Shown here: positions 31,074 through 39,981 of the stretch, piece by piece
Position numbering within the stretch: position 1 is the first letter of the stretch
Layout: the number at the start of each line of letters is the position of its first letter
DNA from: Curtobacterium sp. MCPF17_002
GTDB lineage: Bacteria > Actinomycetota > Actinomycetes > Actinomycetales > Microbacteriaceae
Reading direction: 5' to 3'
Length of the DNA: 64,000 nucleotides
NCBI RefSeq assembly: GCF_003234115.2
Contig: NZ_CP126251.1
Coordinates: 62,001 to 126,000 of the forward strand
Position numbers and translations under genes: made by a program
Notes under the pieces: generated by a model
What the model was told of the DNA's origin: nothing
Seen by the model: the letters and a program-made list of their open reading frames with translations, nothing else
Database searches by the model: none

Positions 31074-33122
31074 ATGACGCTCACCGACCCGATCACCGCC
31101 ACCACCCACCCGCTCGCCAGCCTGACACCCGACGAGTTCACCGCCGTCCGCGACGTCGTGACGGCGCAGCCGGACTGGACCGACACCACCCGCTTCGCGT
31201 ACGTCGGGCTCGAGGAGCCGCACAAGCGAGACGTCCTCGCGTGGCAGGCCGGGGACGGCGCGCTGCCGGACCGCCGGGCGCGGGTGATGCTGCTCGACAT
31301 GGCGACCGGACGGTCGACCGACAGCGTCGTCTCGATCACCGACGGCACCGTCCTGTCGACCGACGAGCTCGACGGCTCCCGCGGGCAGCTCCCGGTGCTC
31401 ATCGAGGAGTTCGACGCCGTCGGCGAGATCGCCGGAGCCGACGAGCGCTGGGTGGCGGCCCTCGCCGCACGCGGCCTCACCGTCGACGAGGTGAAGTGCG
31501 TGCCGCTGTCCGCCGGGTACTACGACTACCCGGAGGAGGTCGGCCGCCGGATCCTCCGTGTGCTCGCCTTCCGGCAGGACCACCCCGCCGACCACGTCTG
31601 GGCGCACCCGGTCGACGGCTTGTCGGCGTACGTCGACGCGGCGAACCGCACCGTGACGCGGGTCGTCGACGTCGCGGACATGCCCGTGCCCGCCACCTCG
31701 GGCAACTTCGACGACCCGGCCCTGCAGGGCGAACCGCTCGACCTCAAGCCGATCGTGATCACGCAGCCCGAGGGGCCCTCGTTCAGGGTCGACGGGGAGT
31801 TCGTCGAGTGGGCGAACTGGCGCTTCCAGGTCGGGTTCGACGCCCGGGAAGGACTCGTCCTCCGCCAGCTGTCGTGGCAGGACGGGGAGCGGTTGCGGCC
31901 CGTGGTCTACCGCGCGTCGATCGACGAGATGCTCGTGCCCTACGGTGACCCGTCGCCCGTCCGGTTCTGGCAGAACTACTTCGACACCGGCGAGTACCTG
32001 TTCGGCCGCTTCACGAACTCGCTCGAGCTCGGCTGCGACTGCGTCGGCGAGATCCAGTACTTCGACGCCGTCCTCGCCGACGAACTCGGCAACCCGCAGA
32101 CGATCCGGAACGGCATCTGCATGCACGAGGAGGACTTCGGCACGCTCTGGAAGCACGGTGACATCTACACCGGCTCGCAGGAGGTCCGCCGCTCCCGCCG
32201 GCTGGTGATCTCGTTCTTCACGACCGTCGGCAACTACGACTACGGCTTTTACTGGTACCTGTACCTCGACGGCACGATCGAGTGCGAGGCGAAGCTCACC
32301 GGCGTGCTGTTCACCTCGTCGTACCCGGGACGCTCGGCCGACGGTTCCGACTACGCGTACGCGTCCGAGGTCGCCCCCGGCCTCGGCGCCCCGTACCACC
32401 AGCACCTGTTCTCGGCGCGGCTCGACATGATGGTCGACGGACTGTCGAACGCCGTCGACGAGGTCGACGCCGTTCGGGTGCCCGTCGGACCGGGGAACGA
32501 GCACGGCAACGCGTTCACGAAGGCCGTGACCCGTCTCTCCTCGGAGGCGACGTCCGGCCGCCTGGCAGACGCCTCGCGTGCCCGCAGCTGGTTCATCTCG
32601 AACACCGAGGAGCGCAACCACCTCGACCGCCCCACCGGCTACGTCCTGTACCCGCAGGACGCACCCGTGCTGCTCGCGGACGAGTCGTCGTCCGTCGCCG
32701 CCCGCGCCGAGTTCGCCCGCAAGCACCTGTACGTCACGCAGTACGACCCTGCGGAACGCTTCGCCGCCGGTGACTTCGTGCACCAGAACCCGGGCGGGGA
32801 CGGGGTCGCTCGCTACGTGCAGGGCGACCGGTCGCTCGACGGTGAGGACATCGTGCTCTGGCACACGTTCGGCCCGACGCACTTCCCGCGCCCCGAGGAC
32901 TGGCCCGTGATGCCGGTCGACTACGCGAAGTTCACGTTGAAGCCCTACGGCTTCTTCCCGCGGAACCCGGCGCTCAACGTGCCGGCGGCGATCGGTGCCT
33001 CGTCAGCATCGCACTGCTCGCACCACGCTTCCGGTGGTGTCGCAGACGCCGCACACGACGCGGCCGGTCACGACGCAGCCGGTCACGACCCGGCCGGTCA
33101 CGACCACGGACACGGTCACTGA
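31074..33122 (+). CDS. Copper-containing primary amine oxidase (TPQ cofactor)
   Basis: 682 aa. It oxidises primary amines to aldehydes with release of ammonia and hydrogen peroxide. Tyr388 in TVGNYDYGF is the topaquinone precursor. The base Asp lies in WQNYFDTGEYLFG. Copper ligands are His-x-His in PYHQHLFSARLDM and a His in HTFGPTHFPRPEDWP. Two Cys in LGCDCVGEIQYFD form the usual disulfide region. There is no signal peptide. The last 35 residues are a His-rich, partly repeated tail (AGHDAAGHDPAGHDHGHGH) not part of the enzyme core, possibly for copper loading. Peroxide produced here would be handled by a catalase such as the one at 25295. Confidence 0.95.
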   Translation: MTLTDPITATTHPLASLTPDEFTAVRDVVTAQPDWTDTTRFAYVGLEEPHKRDVLAWQAGDGALPDRRARVMLLDMATGRSTDSVVSITDGTVLSTDELDGSRGQLPVLIEEFDAVGEIAGADERWVAALAARGLTVDEVKCVPLSAGYYDYPEEVGRRILRVLAFRQDHPADHVWAHPVDGLSAYVDAANRTVTRVVDVADMPVPATSGNFDDPALQGEPLDLKPIVITQPEGPSFRVDGEFVEWANWRFQVGFDAREGLVLRQLSWQDGERLRPVVYRASIDEMLVPYGDPSPVRFWQNYFDTGEYLFGRFTNSLELGCDCVGEIQYFDAVLADELGNPQTIRNGICMHEEDFGTLWKHGDIYTGSQEVRRSRRLVISFFTTVGNYDYGFYWYLYLDGTIECEAKLTGVLFTSSYPGRSADGSDYAYASEVAPGLGAPYHQHLFSARLDMMVDGLSNAVDEVDAVRVPVGPGNEHGNAFTKAVTRLSSEATSGRLADASRARSWFISNTEERNHLDRPTGYVLYPQDAPVLLADESSSVAARAEFARKHLYVTQYDPAERFAAGDFVHQNPGGDGVARYVQGDRSLDGEDIVLWHTFGPTHFPRPEDWPVMPVDYAKFTLKPYGFFPRNPALNVPAAIGASSASHCSHHASGGVADAAHDAAGHDAAGHDPAGHDHGHGH

Positions 33123-33123
33123 C

Positions 33124-33732
33124 GTGACGGACGTGCTCGGCCTCGCCGCGATCCTGCCGGCGTCGGCCGGGGCATGCTGCACGGTCGGGGCCTGGCGCCC
33201 CGGCCGGGCGGTCGACGTGGTCGCCGCGGTCGTGATGGTCGCGGCGATGGTGGACGGGGTCGTCGCGCCGCGGGTCCTCCCCGGCGTCGTCTGGTTCGTG
33301 GTGCTCGCGCTCCTCGCGGTGACGCTCGCCGCGGCACACCGACTGCAGGTCGGTCCGTCGACGGCCTGGAGGCGCGGCGCGGCCCCGGTGCACCGCGTCC
33401 CGTCGGCGCACGGCCGATTCGGGCGACTGCACGCCGCGCTGGGGCTCCTCGTGATGGGGGCGATGGGCGTCGGGGCCCTCGGGGTCGGGACGACGGGCGG
33501 TGACGGGACCGGCGTCGGCGGTCACGACGTCGGGATGGCCGGGATGCACCAGCACGCCGGGGTGGTCGGCGTCACCTGGCAGGTGCTCCTCCTCGGGCTG
33601 ACCCTCGGCTACCTCCTCCTCACCGCGCACATCCTCCGCGACGGGGTCCGGCACCGGGGTCGAGCGCTCCCGCTGATCGAGACGACCGCGATGGGGGCCG
33701 CCGTCGCCGTGATGTCGATCGCCATGCTCTGA
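33124..33732 (+). CDS. DUF5134-like multi-pass membrane protein with His/Met-rich loop
   Basis: 202 aa from GTG 33124, two bases past the amine oxidase stop, so translation is probably coupled. Five to six hydrophobic helices are seen. A loop before the last pair reads GGHDVGMAGMHQHAG, rich in His and Met, as in copper-handling proteins. The assignment to DUF5134 is from overall appearance only. Together with the His tail of the upstream oxidase this suggests a role in copper supply to that enzyme; this is inference. A half-copy of the dispersed repeat (33361-33377) falls inside the gene. Confidence 0.7.
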   Translation: MTDVLGLAAILPASAGACCTVGAWRPGRAVDVVAAVVMVAAMVDGVVAPRVLPGVVWFVVLALLAVTLAAAHRLQVGPSTAWRRGAAPVHRVPSAHGRFGRLHAALGLLVMGAMGVGALGVGTTGGDGTGVGGHDVGMAGMHQHAGVVGVTWQVLLLGLTLGYLLLTAHILRDGVRHRGRALPLIETTAMGAAVAVMSIAML

Positions 33733-33837
33733 ACCTCCGACCTCGCTGGGAAGGAGTGGCACCGCGACGGGAGCAGGAGGGACCCTCGACGGGCAGCACT
33801 CACCACGCGCACGCCACGGAACAGGAACCCAACCGCC

Positions 33838-34803
33838 ATGCCGCACCCCCGCACCCACTCCGCCGTCCGCGTCGCCGCCGGGGTCGCAGCGGCCCTGGCC
33901 CTCGTGCTCGGACTCGCACAACCCGCCGCCGCGCGGGGGTCGGACGTCTTCCCCGGCGGGCTGTACCGCCCCGCCGACACCACGGCGTCACGGCAGGCAT
34001 CGGCGCTCGCCGCTGCCGGTCGGACGGCCGACGCCGCGGTCGCCCGCGCCGTCGCAGCCCGGCCGTCGAGCACCTGGCTCGGCGACTGGCTGTCGACCGC
34101 GGCGCTCAGGACCACGGTTGCGCGGCACCTCAGCGCCGCCGCGGACCAGGGCAAGACACCGGTGTTCGTCACCTACGCCATCCCCGGGCGTGACTGCGGG
34201 AGCTTCTCCGCCGGCGGTCTGACGCCCGGGGCGTACGGCACGTGGAACCGGGTCCTGGCGGACACGCTCCGAGGGCACCGCGCCGCGGTCATCGTGGAGC
34301 CGGACGCCCTCGCGCAGCTGTCGACGTGCCCGGGTGCCGACGCCACCCAGCGGACGAAACTCATCCGTGCCGCCGTGCACGACCTCGCCGGTGCCGGGGC
34401 CAGCGTGTACATCGACGCCGGGCACGAGAACTGGATCGCCCCGGCCAAGATGGCCACGCTGTTGCGCGAGGCCGGCGTCGCCGAGGCCCGTGGGTTCTCG
34501 CTCAACGTCTCCAACTCGTACGCCACCGCGGGGGAACGGGCGTACGGCGAGCAGCTCCGGCGACTCGTGGGAGGGCACTACGTGATCGACGTGTCCCGGA
34601 ACGGCCGTGGCGCGACGGGTGAGTGGTGCAACGCCCGTGCGGCGGGTGTCGGACAGGACCCCGCGGTGGTGAACGACGCGACCGGGCTCGACGCGCTGCT
34701 CTGGGTGAAGCTGCCGGGCGAGAGCGACGGCACGTGCAACGGCGGCCCGGCGGCCGGGCAGTGGTTCCCGGCCGGCGCTGCCGCGCTCCTCCGCAACCGC
34801 TGA
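33838..34803 (+). CDS. Secreted glycoside hydrolase family 6 (cellulase)
   Basis: 321 aa. Signal peptide: AAGVAAALALVLGLAQPAAA. The catalytic domain shows GH6 blocks: FVTYAIPGRDCGSFSAGG, AVIVEPDALAQL with the general-acid Asp, YIDAGHENWI, GFSLNVSNSY, YVIDVSRNG, and LLWVKLPGESDGTC. It should cut beta-1,4-glucan outside the cell by inversion. There is no carbohydrate-binding module, and the length is that of a catalytic domain alone, so an endoglucanase on soluble or amorphous cellulose is likely. It fits life on plant material. A terminator follows at 34808. Confidence 0.93.
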   Translation: MPHPRTHSAVRVAAGVAAALALVLGLAQPAAARGSDVFPGGLYRPADTTASRQASALAAAGRTADAAVARAVAARPSSTWLGDWLSTAALRTTVARHLSAAADQGKTPVFVTYAIPGRDCGSFSAGGLTPGAYGTWNRVLADTLRGHRAAVIVEPDALAQLSTCPGADATQRTKLIRAAVHDLAGAGASVYIDAGHENWIAPAKMATLLREAGVAEARGFSLNVSNSYATAGERAYGEQLRRLVGGHYVIDVSRNGRGATGEWCNARAAGVGQDPAVVNDATGLDALLWVKLPGESDGTCNGGPAAGQWFPAGAAALLRNR

Positions 34804-34807
34804 GGGA

Positions 34808-34839
34808 GACGGCCCGCACCGCGAGCGATGCGGGCCGTC
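34808..34839 (+). terminator. Terminator hairpin after the GH6 gene
   Basis: GACGGCCCGCA (34808-34818) pairs with TGCGGGCCGTC (34829-34839), an 11-bp perfect stem with a 10-base loop, four bases past the cellulase stop. It is followed by CCTGTCCTGGTCCTT, pyrimidine-rich but not a clean U-tract. Confidence 0.8.
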
Positions 34840-34943
34840 CCTGTCCTGGTCCTTCCGCCACCACCTTCCGTGTCAGCGCCGGCGGGCACTGGAAGCAGAA
34901 GCACCGAGGGGTGTGTGCCCGAGGGTGTCGGGTACACTGGTCC

Positions 34944-35040
34944 GGAGCTTGTCAGCTTGGGGACGCTGTTCCGTCCTCGGCCTTCCACTCGGAGGGCAAA
35001 CGAAGCCCATCACTGTTCGTTGCAGTGGTGGGCTTCACTC
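34944..35040 (+). ncRNA. Candidate small RNA or leader with its own terminator
   Basis: The 479-bp gap 34804-35282 holds no convincing gene. TACACT at 34933-34938 could be a -10 box. About 60 bases further a strong hairpin forms: GAAGCCCATCACTG (35002-35015) pairs with CAGTGGTGGGCTTC (35023-35036), all 14 positions including one G-U, followed by ACTCTTGCC. This would give an RNA of about 95 nt or an attenuated leader of the small gene at 35283. No known RNA family is recognised and a -35 box is not obvious. Confidence 0.4.
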
Positions 35041-35046
35041 TTGCCC

Positions 35047-35072
35047 GGTGCTCCTCCGGCGAGCGGAGCACC
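35047..35072. terminator. Second hairpin in the non-coding stretch
   Basis: GGTGCTCC (35047-35054) pairs with GGAGCACC (35065-35072) around a 10-base loop, 10 bases after the stronger hairpin at 35002-35036. It may be a backup terminator; there is no U-tract. Confidence 0.45.
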
Positions 35073-35191
35073 TGATATGCAGCGTATCGGTGCCCGACGC
35101 CCGATGCCGATCAGTTCATCGCGCTGGTCGCAGCCCGCGGGCAGCCCCTGGGGTTCATGCACGCGAACATTTCGGTGCGTGAACCGTACAG

Positions 35192-35208
35192 AACGAAAAA
35201 GGTTCGTT
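35192..35208 (+). promoter_or_regulatory. Inverted repeat upstream of the small gene and marR
   Basis: AACGAA (35192-35197) and TTCGTT (35203-35208) surround AAAGG, 74 bases upstream of the ATG at 35283. A TTGCGC that could be a -35 box begins at 35207, overlapping the right arm. The downstream MarR protein is the natural candidate to bind. The area 35170-35245 is AT-richer than its surroundings, as promoters are here. Confidence 0.45.
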
Positions 35209-35282
35209 GCGCTGATCGTTCAGGTCGTGAAATAGTTTCGATCGTCCGCAGGGGACAGCAACGACGCAGGAAGGGGCTCGCA

Positions 35283-35465
35283 ATGCACAGCACGTACACG
35301 GGGATGCCGCGCCAGGCACGACTCGGCGGGACCCACACCCGCGTCGGCCTGACCGATCCCGCCGTCATCGACGCGTTCGTCGAGCGGCGCATCCAGGACC
35401 CGTCGCTCCTGTCGGTCCGCTCCGAGCCGTCCTACGCCGACTTCTTCACCGTCCCGGCGGCGTAG
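35283..35465 (+). CDS. 60-aa protein of unknown function
   Basis: MHSTYTGMPRQARLGGTHTR is the start; the rest is mixed polar with no membrane helix, Cys or known motif, ending SEPSYADFFTVPAA. The ribosome site AGGAAGGGG is excellent and third-position GC is high, so I regard it as real. It precedes the marR gene by 47 bp on the same strand and is probably in one transcript with it. No function can be given. Confidence 0.6.
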   Translation: MHSTYTGMPRQARLGGTHTRVGLTDPAVIDAFVERRIQDPSLLSVRSEPSYADFFTVPAA

Positions 35466-35512
35466 AACCGAGTCGTACCGCACGTCCACCTGGCAGAGAG
35501 ACCACCCGAACC

Positions 35513-36070
35513 ATGCCGCTGACCGTCGTCCGTCGTGAGCACATGCACCTCTACGCCCGGGAACCCCGGTCGCGTGCCGCCAAGGTCGCCGTCGACGCGC
35601 TGCTCCGGCTGCAGCACGCCGAGGAGCAGCAGCTCGAACAGGCCCGGTCCGAGAGCGGCCTGACGAAGAACGAGTTCCTCGCCGTCCGGTACATGCTGCA
35701 GGCCCACCGGGACGGTCGGGCGATGGGCCCGAAGGACCTCGCCGTCATGCTCAACGTGTCGAACGCGTCGGTCACGAAGATCGTGGACGGGCTCGTCGAC
35801 AAGGGCGACTTCGTCCGGGCGCCGCACCCGACCGACCGCCGAGCACAGGTGCTCGAGCCGACGGTGCAGTCGGCCAAGAAGATCGACGCCTCGTACGCGC
35901 GCTTCCACGAGGCCGTCGTCGAGGTGATGGACCACCTGTCCACCGAGGAGAACGACGTGCTCGCCCGGTGCCTCGAGCAGATCACCGAGGCGCTCGCCGG
36001 TGGCGCACCGAAGCCGGTCGACGAGTACACGGTCGACCCCGACGGCGACGCCGAGCCGAACGACTCCTGA
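35513..36070 (+). CDS. MarR-family transcriptional regulator
   Basis: 185 aa. The winged helix is LTKNEFLAVRYMLQAHRDGR, then MGPKDLAVMLNVSNASVTKI and the wing VRAPHPTDRRAQVLEPT, all standard for MarR. The long N-terminal helix (LLRLQHAEEQQLEQARSESG) and C-terminal helices form the dimer interface; the last 25 residues are acidic. The ligand is unknown. It likely controls its own transcript through the repeat at 35192-35208. Confidence 0.88.
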   Translation: MPLTVVRREHMHLYAREPRSRAAKVAVDALLRLQHAEEQQLEQARSESGLTKNEFLAVRYMLQAHRDGRAMGPKDLAVMLNVSNASVTKIVDGLVDKGDFVRAPHPTDRRAQVLEPTVQSAKKIDASYARFHEAVVEVMDHLSTEENDVLARCLEQITEALAGGAPKPVDEYTVDPDGDAEPNDS

Positions 36071-36143
36071 CGCCGGCGGCCCGAGAGGCCGACGACTCCG
36101 GACCGCACCCGCACGGACGGGTCCCCACGCGCCTCCCGGAAAA

Positions 36144-36162
36144 AACCTTCCAGCGGTAAGTT
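36144..36162 (+). promoter_or_regulatory. Imperfect palindrome in the tetR promoter
   Basis: AACCTTCC-AGC-GGTAAGTT: the right arm reverse-complements to AACTTACC and matches the left arm at 6 of 8 positions. It ends 6 bases before the TetR start at 36169, overlapping the leader, so autorepression is likely. Confidence 0.5.
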
Positions 36163-36168
36163 GGGGGG

Positions 36169-36783
36169 ATGACGCACCCCGCCGACGACGACGCGGCCCC
36201 GCCGCGACGCGGCGGGTACCGGAAGGGCGCCGAGCGTCGCACCCAGATCCTCGACGAGATGATCCGGATGGTCGCCGACCACGGCGTCGACGCCTCGTCG
36301 TTGCGTTCGGTGGCCGAGGCGCTCGGGATCACGCATGCGGCGCTCCGCCACTACTTCCCGAATCGGGACGAACTGCTGCTCGCCGTCTACCGCGAGCACG
36401 AAGTGCGCGAGCAGGGTGCGCCGGACCGGATGAAGTCGGCCATCGGGGACATGCGCGAGAGCGCGTCACGCAACCGGGACGTCCCGGGGCTCGTGCAGCT
36501 GTACACGACGCTCGCGGCGGACGCCGTGCAGGAGGGCCACCCGGCGACGCGGGAGTTCATGCGGGAGCGGTTCACCCGGCTCCGCTCGGACCTGTCGGCG
36601 CTCATCGAGGCGGACCAGGCCGCCGGCCGGATCCGTGCCGACCTCGACCCGGTCGACCTGGCGTCCCTGAGCATCGCTGCGTCCGACGGCCTCCAGGTGC
36701 AGTGGCTGCTGGACCCGGAGGCCGTCGACGGCGAGAAGGTCCTGCGGCTGCTCGAGCAGATCGTCCCGCCGGTCTCCCGCTGA
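36169..36783 (+). CDS. TetR/AcrR-family transcriptional regulator
   Basis: 204 aa. The DNA-binding domain is ILDEMIRMVADHGVDASSLR, then SVAEALGITHAALRHYFPNR, typical TetR. The C-terminal domain has the pattern often seen in regulators of sugar or fatty-acid genes, with no assignable ligand. GGGGGG precedes the ATG. Its 3' end meets the convergent ctaD gene after 3 bases; it has no adjacent co-directional target, so its regulon lies elsewhere or is itself only. Confidence 0.85.
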   Translation: MTHPADDDAAPPRRGGYRKGAERRTQILDEMIRMVADHGVDASSLRSVAEALGITHAALRHYFPNRDELLLAVYREHEVREQGAPDRMKSAIGDMRESASRNRDVPGLVQLYTTLAADAVQEGHPATREFMRERFTRLRSDLSALIEADQAAGRIRADLDPVDLASLSIAASDGLQVQWLLDPEAVDGEKVLRLLEQIVPPVSR

Positions 36784-36786
36784 CCG

Positions 36787-38550
36787 TCAGAACTTCTGGT
36801 CGGTCTCCTTCGGGTTGCGTGTCCTGCCGGTGGCCTGGTCGTGCGTCGCGGCGTCCGGCGCGTCCATCGCGGGACCGGTGCCGACGGGGATGCCCGCTTC
36901 CGGGTGGTTGAGGTCGAAGGCAGGCGACTCGGAGCGGATGCGCGGAACGGAGGTGAAGTTGTGCCGAGGCGGCGGGCAGCTCGTGGCCCACTCGAGGGAA
37001 CGGCCGTAGCCCCACGGGTCGTTCACCAGCACTCGGCGACCCTTCCGCATCGTCTGCACCACGTTGAGGAAGAACGGGATCATCGACGCCGCGGTGAGGA
37101 ACGCCCCGACCGTCGAGACCTGGTGCAGCCAGGTGAAGTCGTCCTCCTCGAGGTAGCTGGCGTACCGACGCGGCATGCCGATGACCCCGAGCCAGTGCTG
37201 GATGAGGAACGTCATGTGGAACCCGATGAACAGCATCCAGAAGTGGATCTTGCCGAGCCCCTCGCCGAGCATCTTGCCGGTGAACTTCGGCCACCAGAAG
37301 TAGAACCCGGAGAACATCGCGAACACGACGGTGCCGAACACGACGTAGTGGAAGTGCGCCACCACGAAGTACGTGTCGTGCACGTGGAAGTCGAGCGGGG
37401 GCGAGGCCAGGATCACACCGGTGAGGCCGCCGAACGTGAAGGTGATGAGGAACCCGATCGCCCACAGGATCGGCGTCTCGAACGTCACCGAGCCCCGCCA
37501 CATCGTGCCGACCCAGTTGAAGATCTTCACCCCGGTCGGGACCGCGATGAGCATCGTCATGAGCGCGAACCACGGCAGCAGGACGCCGCCGGTCGCGAAC
37601 ATGTGGTGCGCCCAGACCGACACGGACAACGCGGCGATGGAGATGGTCGCGTAGACGAGGGTCTTGTACCCGAAGATCGGCTTCCGGCTGAACGCGGGGA
37701 ACACCTCGGAGACGATCCCGAAGAACGGCAACGCGATCACGTAGACCTCGGGGTGGCCGAAGAACCAGAACAGGTGCTGCCAGAGCAGGGCACCACCGTT
37801 GGCGGGGTTGAAGATCTGCGCGTCGAAGACCCGGTCGAGCAGCAGGCCGAACAACGCCACCGCGAGGACCGGGAACGCCATCAGCACGAGGATGGACGTG
37901 ATCAGGACGTTCCACGTGAAGATCGGCATCCGGAACATCGTCATGCCCGGTGCGCGCATCGTGACGACGGTGGTGATGAAGTTCACGGCGCCGAGGATCG
38001 TCGAGAAGCCGGTCAAGCTCAGGCCCGCGACCCACAACGTGCTGCCGATGCCGGGTGAGAACGTCGTGTCCGACAGGGGCGCGTACGCCGTCCAGCCGAA
38101 CGACGCCGACCCCGCCGGTGTGAGGAACCCGCCCATCACGATGAGGCTGCCGAACACGTACAGCCAGTACGAGAACGCGTTGAGTCGCGGGAACGCGACG
38201 TCCGGTGCGCCGATCTGCAACGGCATGATCGCGTTGGCGAACCCGGCGAACAGCGGCGTCGCGAAGAGCAGCAGCATCACGGTGCCGTGCATCGTGACGA
38301 GCTGGTTGTACTGCTCGCGGGTGTCGAGCAGGTCGAGGCCCGGCGTGAACAGCTCGGTCCGCATCACGACGGCCATCAGCCCGGCGAGGCAGAAGTACCC
38401 GAAGGACGTGACGAGGTAGAGGTTGCCGATCGTCTTGTGGTCGGTCGTGGTGTGCCAGTGCACGAAGCGTGCGCCGAGCTTCACCGGCCGGCCGACGCCG
38501 ACGTCCGCCGGGTGCTCGCCGAGGACCGGCGGGTTCCTGAGTTCGGTCAC
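36787..38550 (-). CDS. ctaD: Cytochrome c oxidase subunit I (aa3 type)
   Basis: 587 aa from GTG 38550 with AGGAG upstream. Twelve membrane helices. Haem and copper ligands are seen in [28 protein letters not shown] and the HFHYV block, with the K-channel and D-channel type residues in the usual places ([14 protein letters not shown]). It is the catalytic subunit that reduces oxygen to water in the membrane. No ctaC, ctaE or ctaF lies beside it, so it is either an isolated copy of the main gene or a second isoform. It follows the GCS2 ligase at 38594 by 43 bp on the same strand. Confidence 0.95.
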   Translation of the reverse strand: MTELRNPPVLGEHPADVGVGRPVKLGARFVHWHTTTDHKTIGNLYLVTSFGYFCLAGLMAVVMRTELFTPGLDLLDTREQYNQLVTMHGTVMLLLFATPLFAGFANAIMPLQIGAPDVAFPRLNAFSYWLYVFGSLIVMGGFLTPAGSASFGWTAYAPLSDTTFSPGIGSTLWVAGLSLTGFSTILGAVNFITTVVTMRAPGMTMFRMPIFTWNVLITSILVLMAFPVLAVALFGLLLDRVFDAQIFNPANGGALLWQHLFWFFGHPEVYVIALPFFGIVSEVFPAFSRKPIFGYKTLVYATISIAALSVSVWAHHMFATGGVLLPWFALMTMLIAVPTGVKIFNWVGTMWRGSVTFETPILWAIGFLITFTFGGLTGVILASPPLDFHVHDTYFVVAHFHYVVFGTVVFAMFSGFYFWWPKFTGKMLGEGLGKIHFWMLFIGFHMTFLIQHWLGVIGMPRRYASYLEEDDFTWLHQVSTVGAFLTAASMIPFFLNVVQTMRKGRRVLVNDPWGYGRSLEWATSCPPPRHNFTSVPRIRSESPAFDLNHPEAGIPVGTGPAMDAPDAATHDQATGRTRNPKETDQKF

Positions 38551-38593
38551 GGGGTGCTCCTGTCCTCTGGTGCGGAGAGCTGCTCGGACTGCA

Positions 38594-39784
38594 TCAGCGG
38601 ACCGCCCCGTTGACGCCGGTGCCGACACGCCGGTCGCCGGACGTCCCGACGACGCCGTCGTCCTGCAGGCCTGCGCCGACGCGGCCCGTCCGCGCCCGGA
38701 CGTTCGTCATCGCCGCAGCCAGGGCCACCTGGCCGAGGTCACCGGTCGCGGCGAAGGCCGCACGCTGCCGTGCTGCTCCGGTCCCGCGCGCGAACAGGTC
38801 GGCCAGGCCGCGTTCCACGAGCTGGTCGTCGCCGTTCGCCGTGAGCGCGGGCAGGACGTGGGCGAGGAGGAGCGTGACGACCTCCCGAGCGGGGGCGGGA
38901 CGGCCGGTCAGCGGGTCGACGAGTTCGCCGTCGAGCCCCTCGAGCGCCGCACGCCAGTTGGCGAGCCGGATGGCACACGACGGGGTGTCCCGCTCGAGGG
39001 AGCCGGAGCGCCACTCCTCGGCGGCGGTGTCGACGAGGGCGCGGACGATCCCGGCGATCGTCACGGTCACCCCCGGGTCGAGCGGGACGTCGGCGACGCG
39101 CACCTCGACGGTCGGGTGGTGCTCGGAGAGGCGGGCGTCGAGGTAGAGCATCCCGGAGTCGAGCAGCGCGCCGGTCCGGAGCATGGTCTCGGTGACGGCC
39201 CGGTACCGCTCGAGGGACCCGAACCGCTCCATCGGTCCCGAGCACGGCCACTGGCTCCAGGCGATCGACCGGTAACTGGCGTGTCCGGTGTCGGATCCGT
39301 CGTGGAACGGCGAGTTCGCGCTGAGGGCGATGAGCACGGGCGTCCACGTCCGGATCCGGTCGAGGATCGCCACGCCCTCGGCGGGGGACTCGATCGACAC
39401 GTGCACGTGCATGCCACACGTCAGGCTGAGCCGCGGGATGCACCCGTACCGGTTCATCATCCGGCGGTACCGGGCGCCGTCGCTGGCGTGCGGGGCCACC
39501 GGCGTGGGCGACGCGGCCAAGGGTGCCGCGTGCGCTCCGAAGCCGTTCGCGACCCGTTCGACGAGTGCCCGGTTGTCGAGCACCTGCCCGCCGAGCGACG
39601 CGAGCGAACTGTGCGGGCGGGTCATCACCTCGATCATCTCGCGCTGCATCTCGCCGACGACACCGCCCCGATCGGGGACGCGGGTCGCCATCGCTCCGGC
39701 CAGGACACCGTCCGCGACCGGCACGGGGACACCCGTCGACCGGTCGATGAGGAGGAGCTCCTCTTCCACACCCATGGTTCGCAT
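38594..39784 (-). CDS. Carboxylate-amine ligase, GCS2 / YbdK family
   Basis: 396 aa, stand-alone. It begins [18 protein letters not shown], the usual start of actinobacterial YbdK proteins; ATG 39775 is an alternative. Later blocks: [52 protein letters not shown] and [14 protein letters not shown]. The family joins Glu to an amine or Cys with ATP. It is the single-domain relative of the ligase half at 413-3004. The role is unknown: weak gamma-glutamylcysteine formation is the classical activity of the family. It precedes ctaD by 43 bp. Confidence 0.88.
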   Translation of the reverse strand: MRTMGVEEELLLIDRSTGVPVPVADGVLAGAMATRVPDRGGVVGEMQREMIEVMTRPHSSLASLGGQVLDNRALVERVANGFGAHAAPLAASPTPVAPHASDGARYRRMMNRYGCIPRLSLTCGMHVHVSIESPAEGVAILDRIRTWTPVLIALSANSPFHDGSDTGHASYRSIAWSQWPCSGPMERFGSLERYRAVTETMLRTGALLDSGMLYLDARLSEHHPTVEVRVADVPLDPGVTVTIAGIVRALVDTAAEEWRSGSLERDTPSCAIRLANWRAALEGLDGELVDPLTGRPAPAREVVTLLLAHVLPALTANGDDQLVERGLADLFARGTGAARQRAAFAATGDLGQVALAAAMTNVRARTGRVGAGLQDDGVVGTSGDRRVGTGVNGAVR

Positions 39785-39918
39785 CCATCGAGTGAAAGCC
39801 GTGCCCGCTGTTGGCGTCCCCGGGGAGGACGGTGAACGCGGATCGGGTGGTCGATCTGCGCGGACCACCGGTTGCGGTGGCCGTTGCACGCAGGTTCTGC
39901 GCGTGCCACCGGAACGCC

Positions 39919-39951
39919 GAAGCGGCCGGCCCCTGAGGGACCGACCGCTTC
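39919..39951. terminator. Bidirectional terminator-like hairpin
   Basis: Bases 39919-39934 pair with 39936-39951 at 14 of 16 positions (GAAGCGG outer stem perfect). It sits in the 197-bp gap after the Gfo/Idh gene (stop at 39982, minus strand) and before the ligase start. No other feature was seen in this gap. Confidence 0.7.
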
Positions 39952-39981
39952 GTGTGGTGCGCGTTGCTCGGAGTGCGTGCC

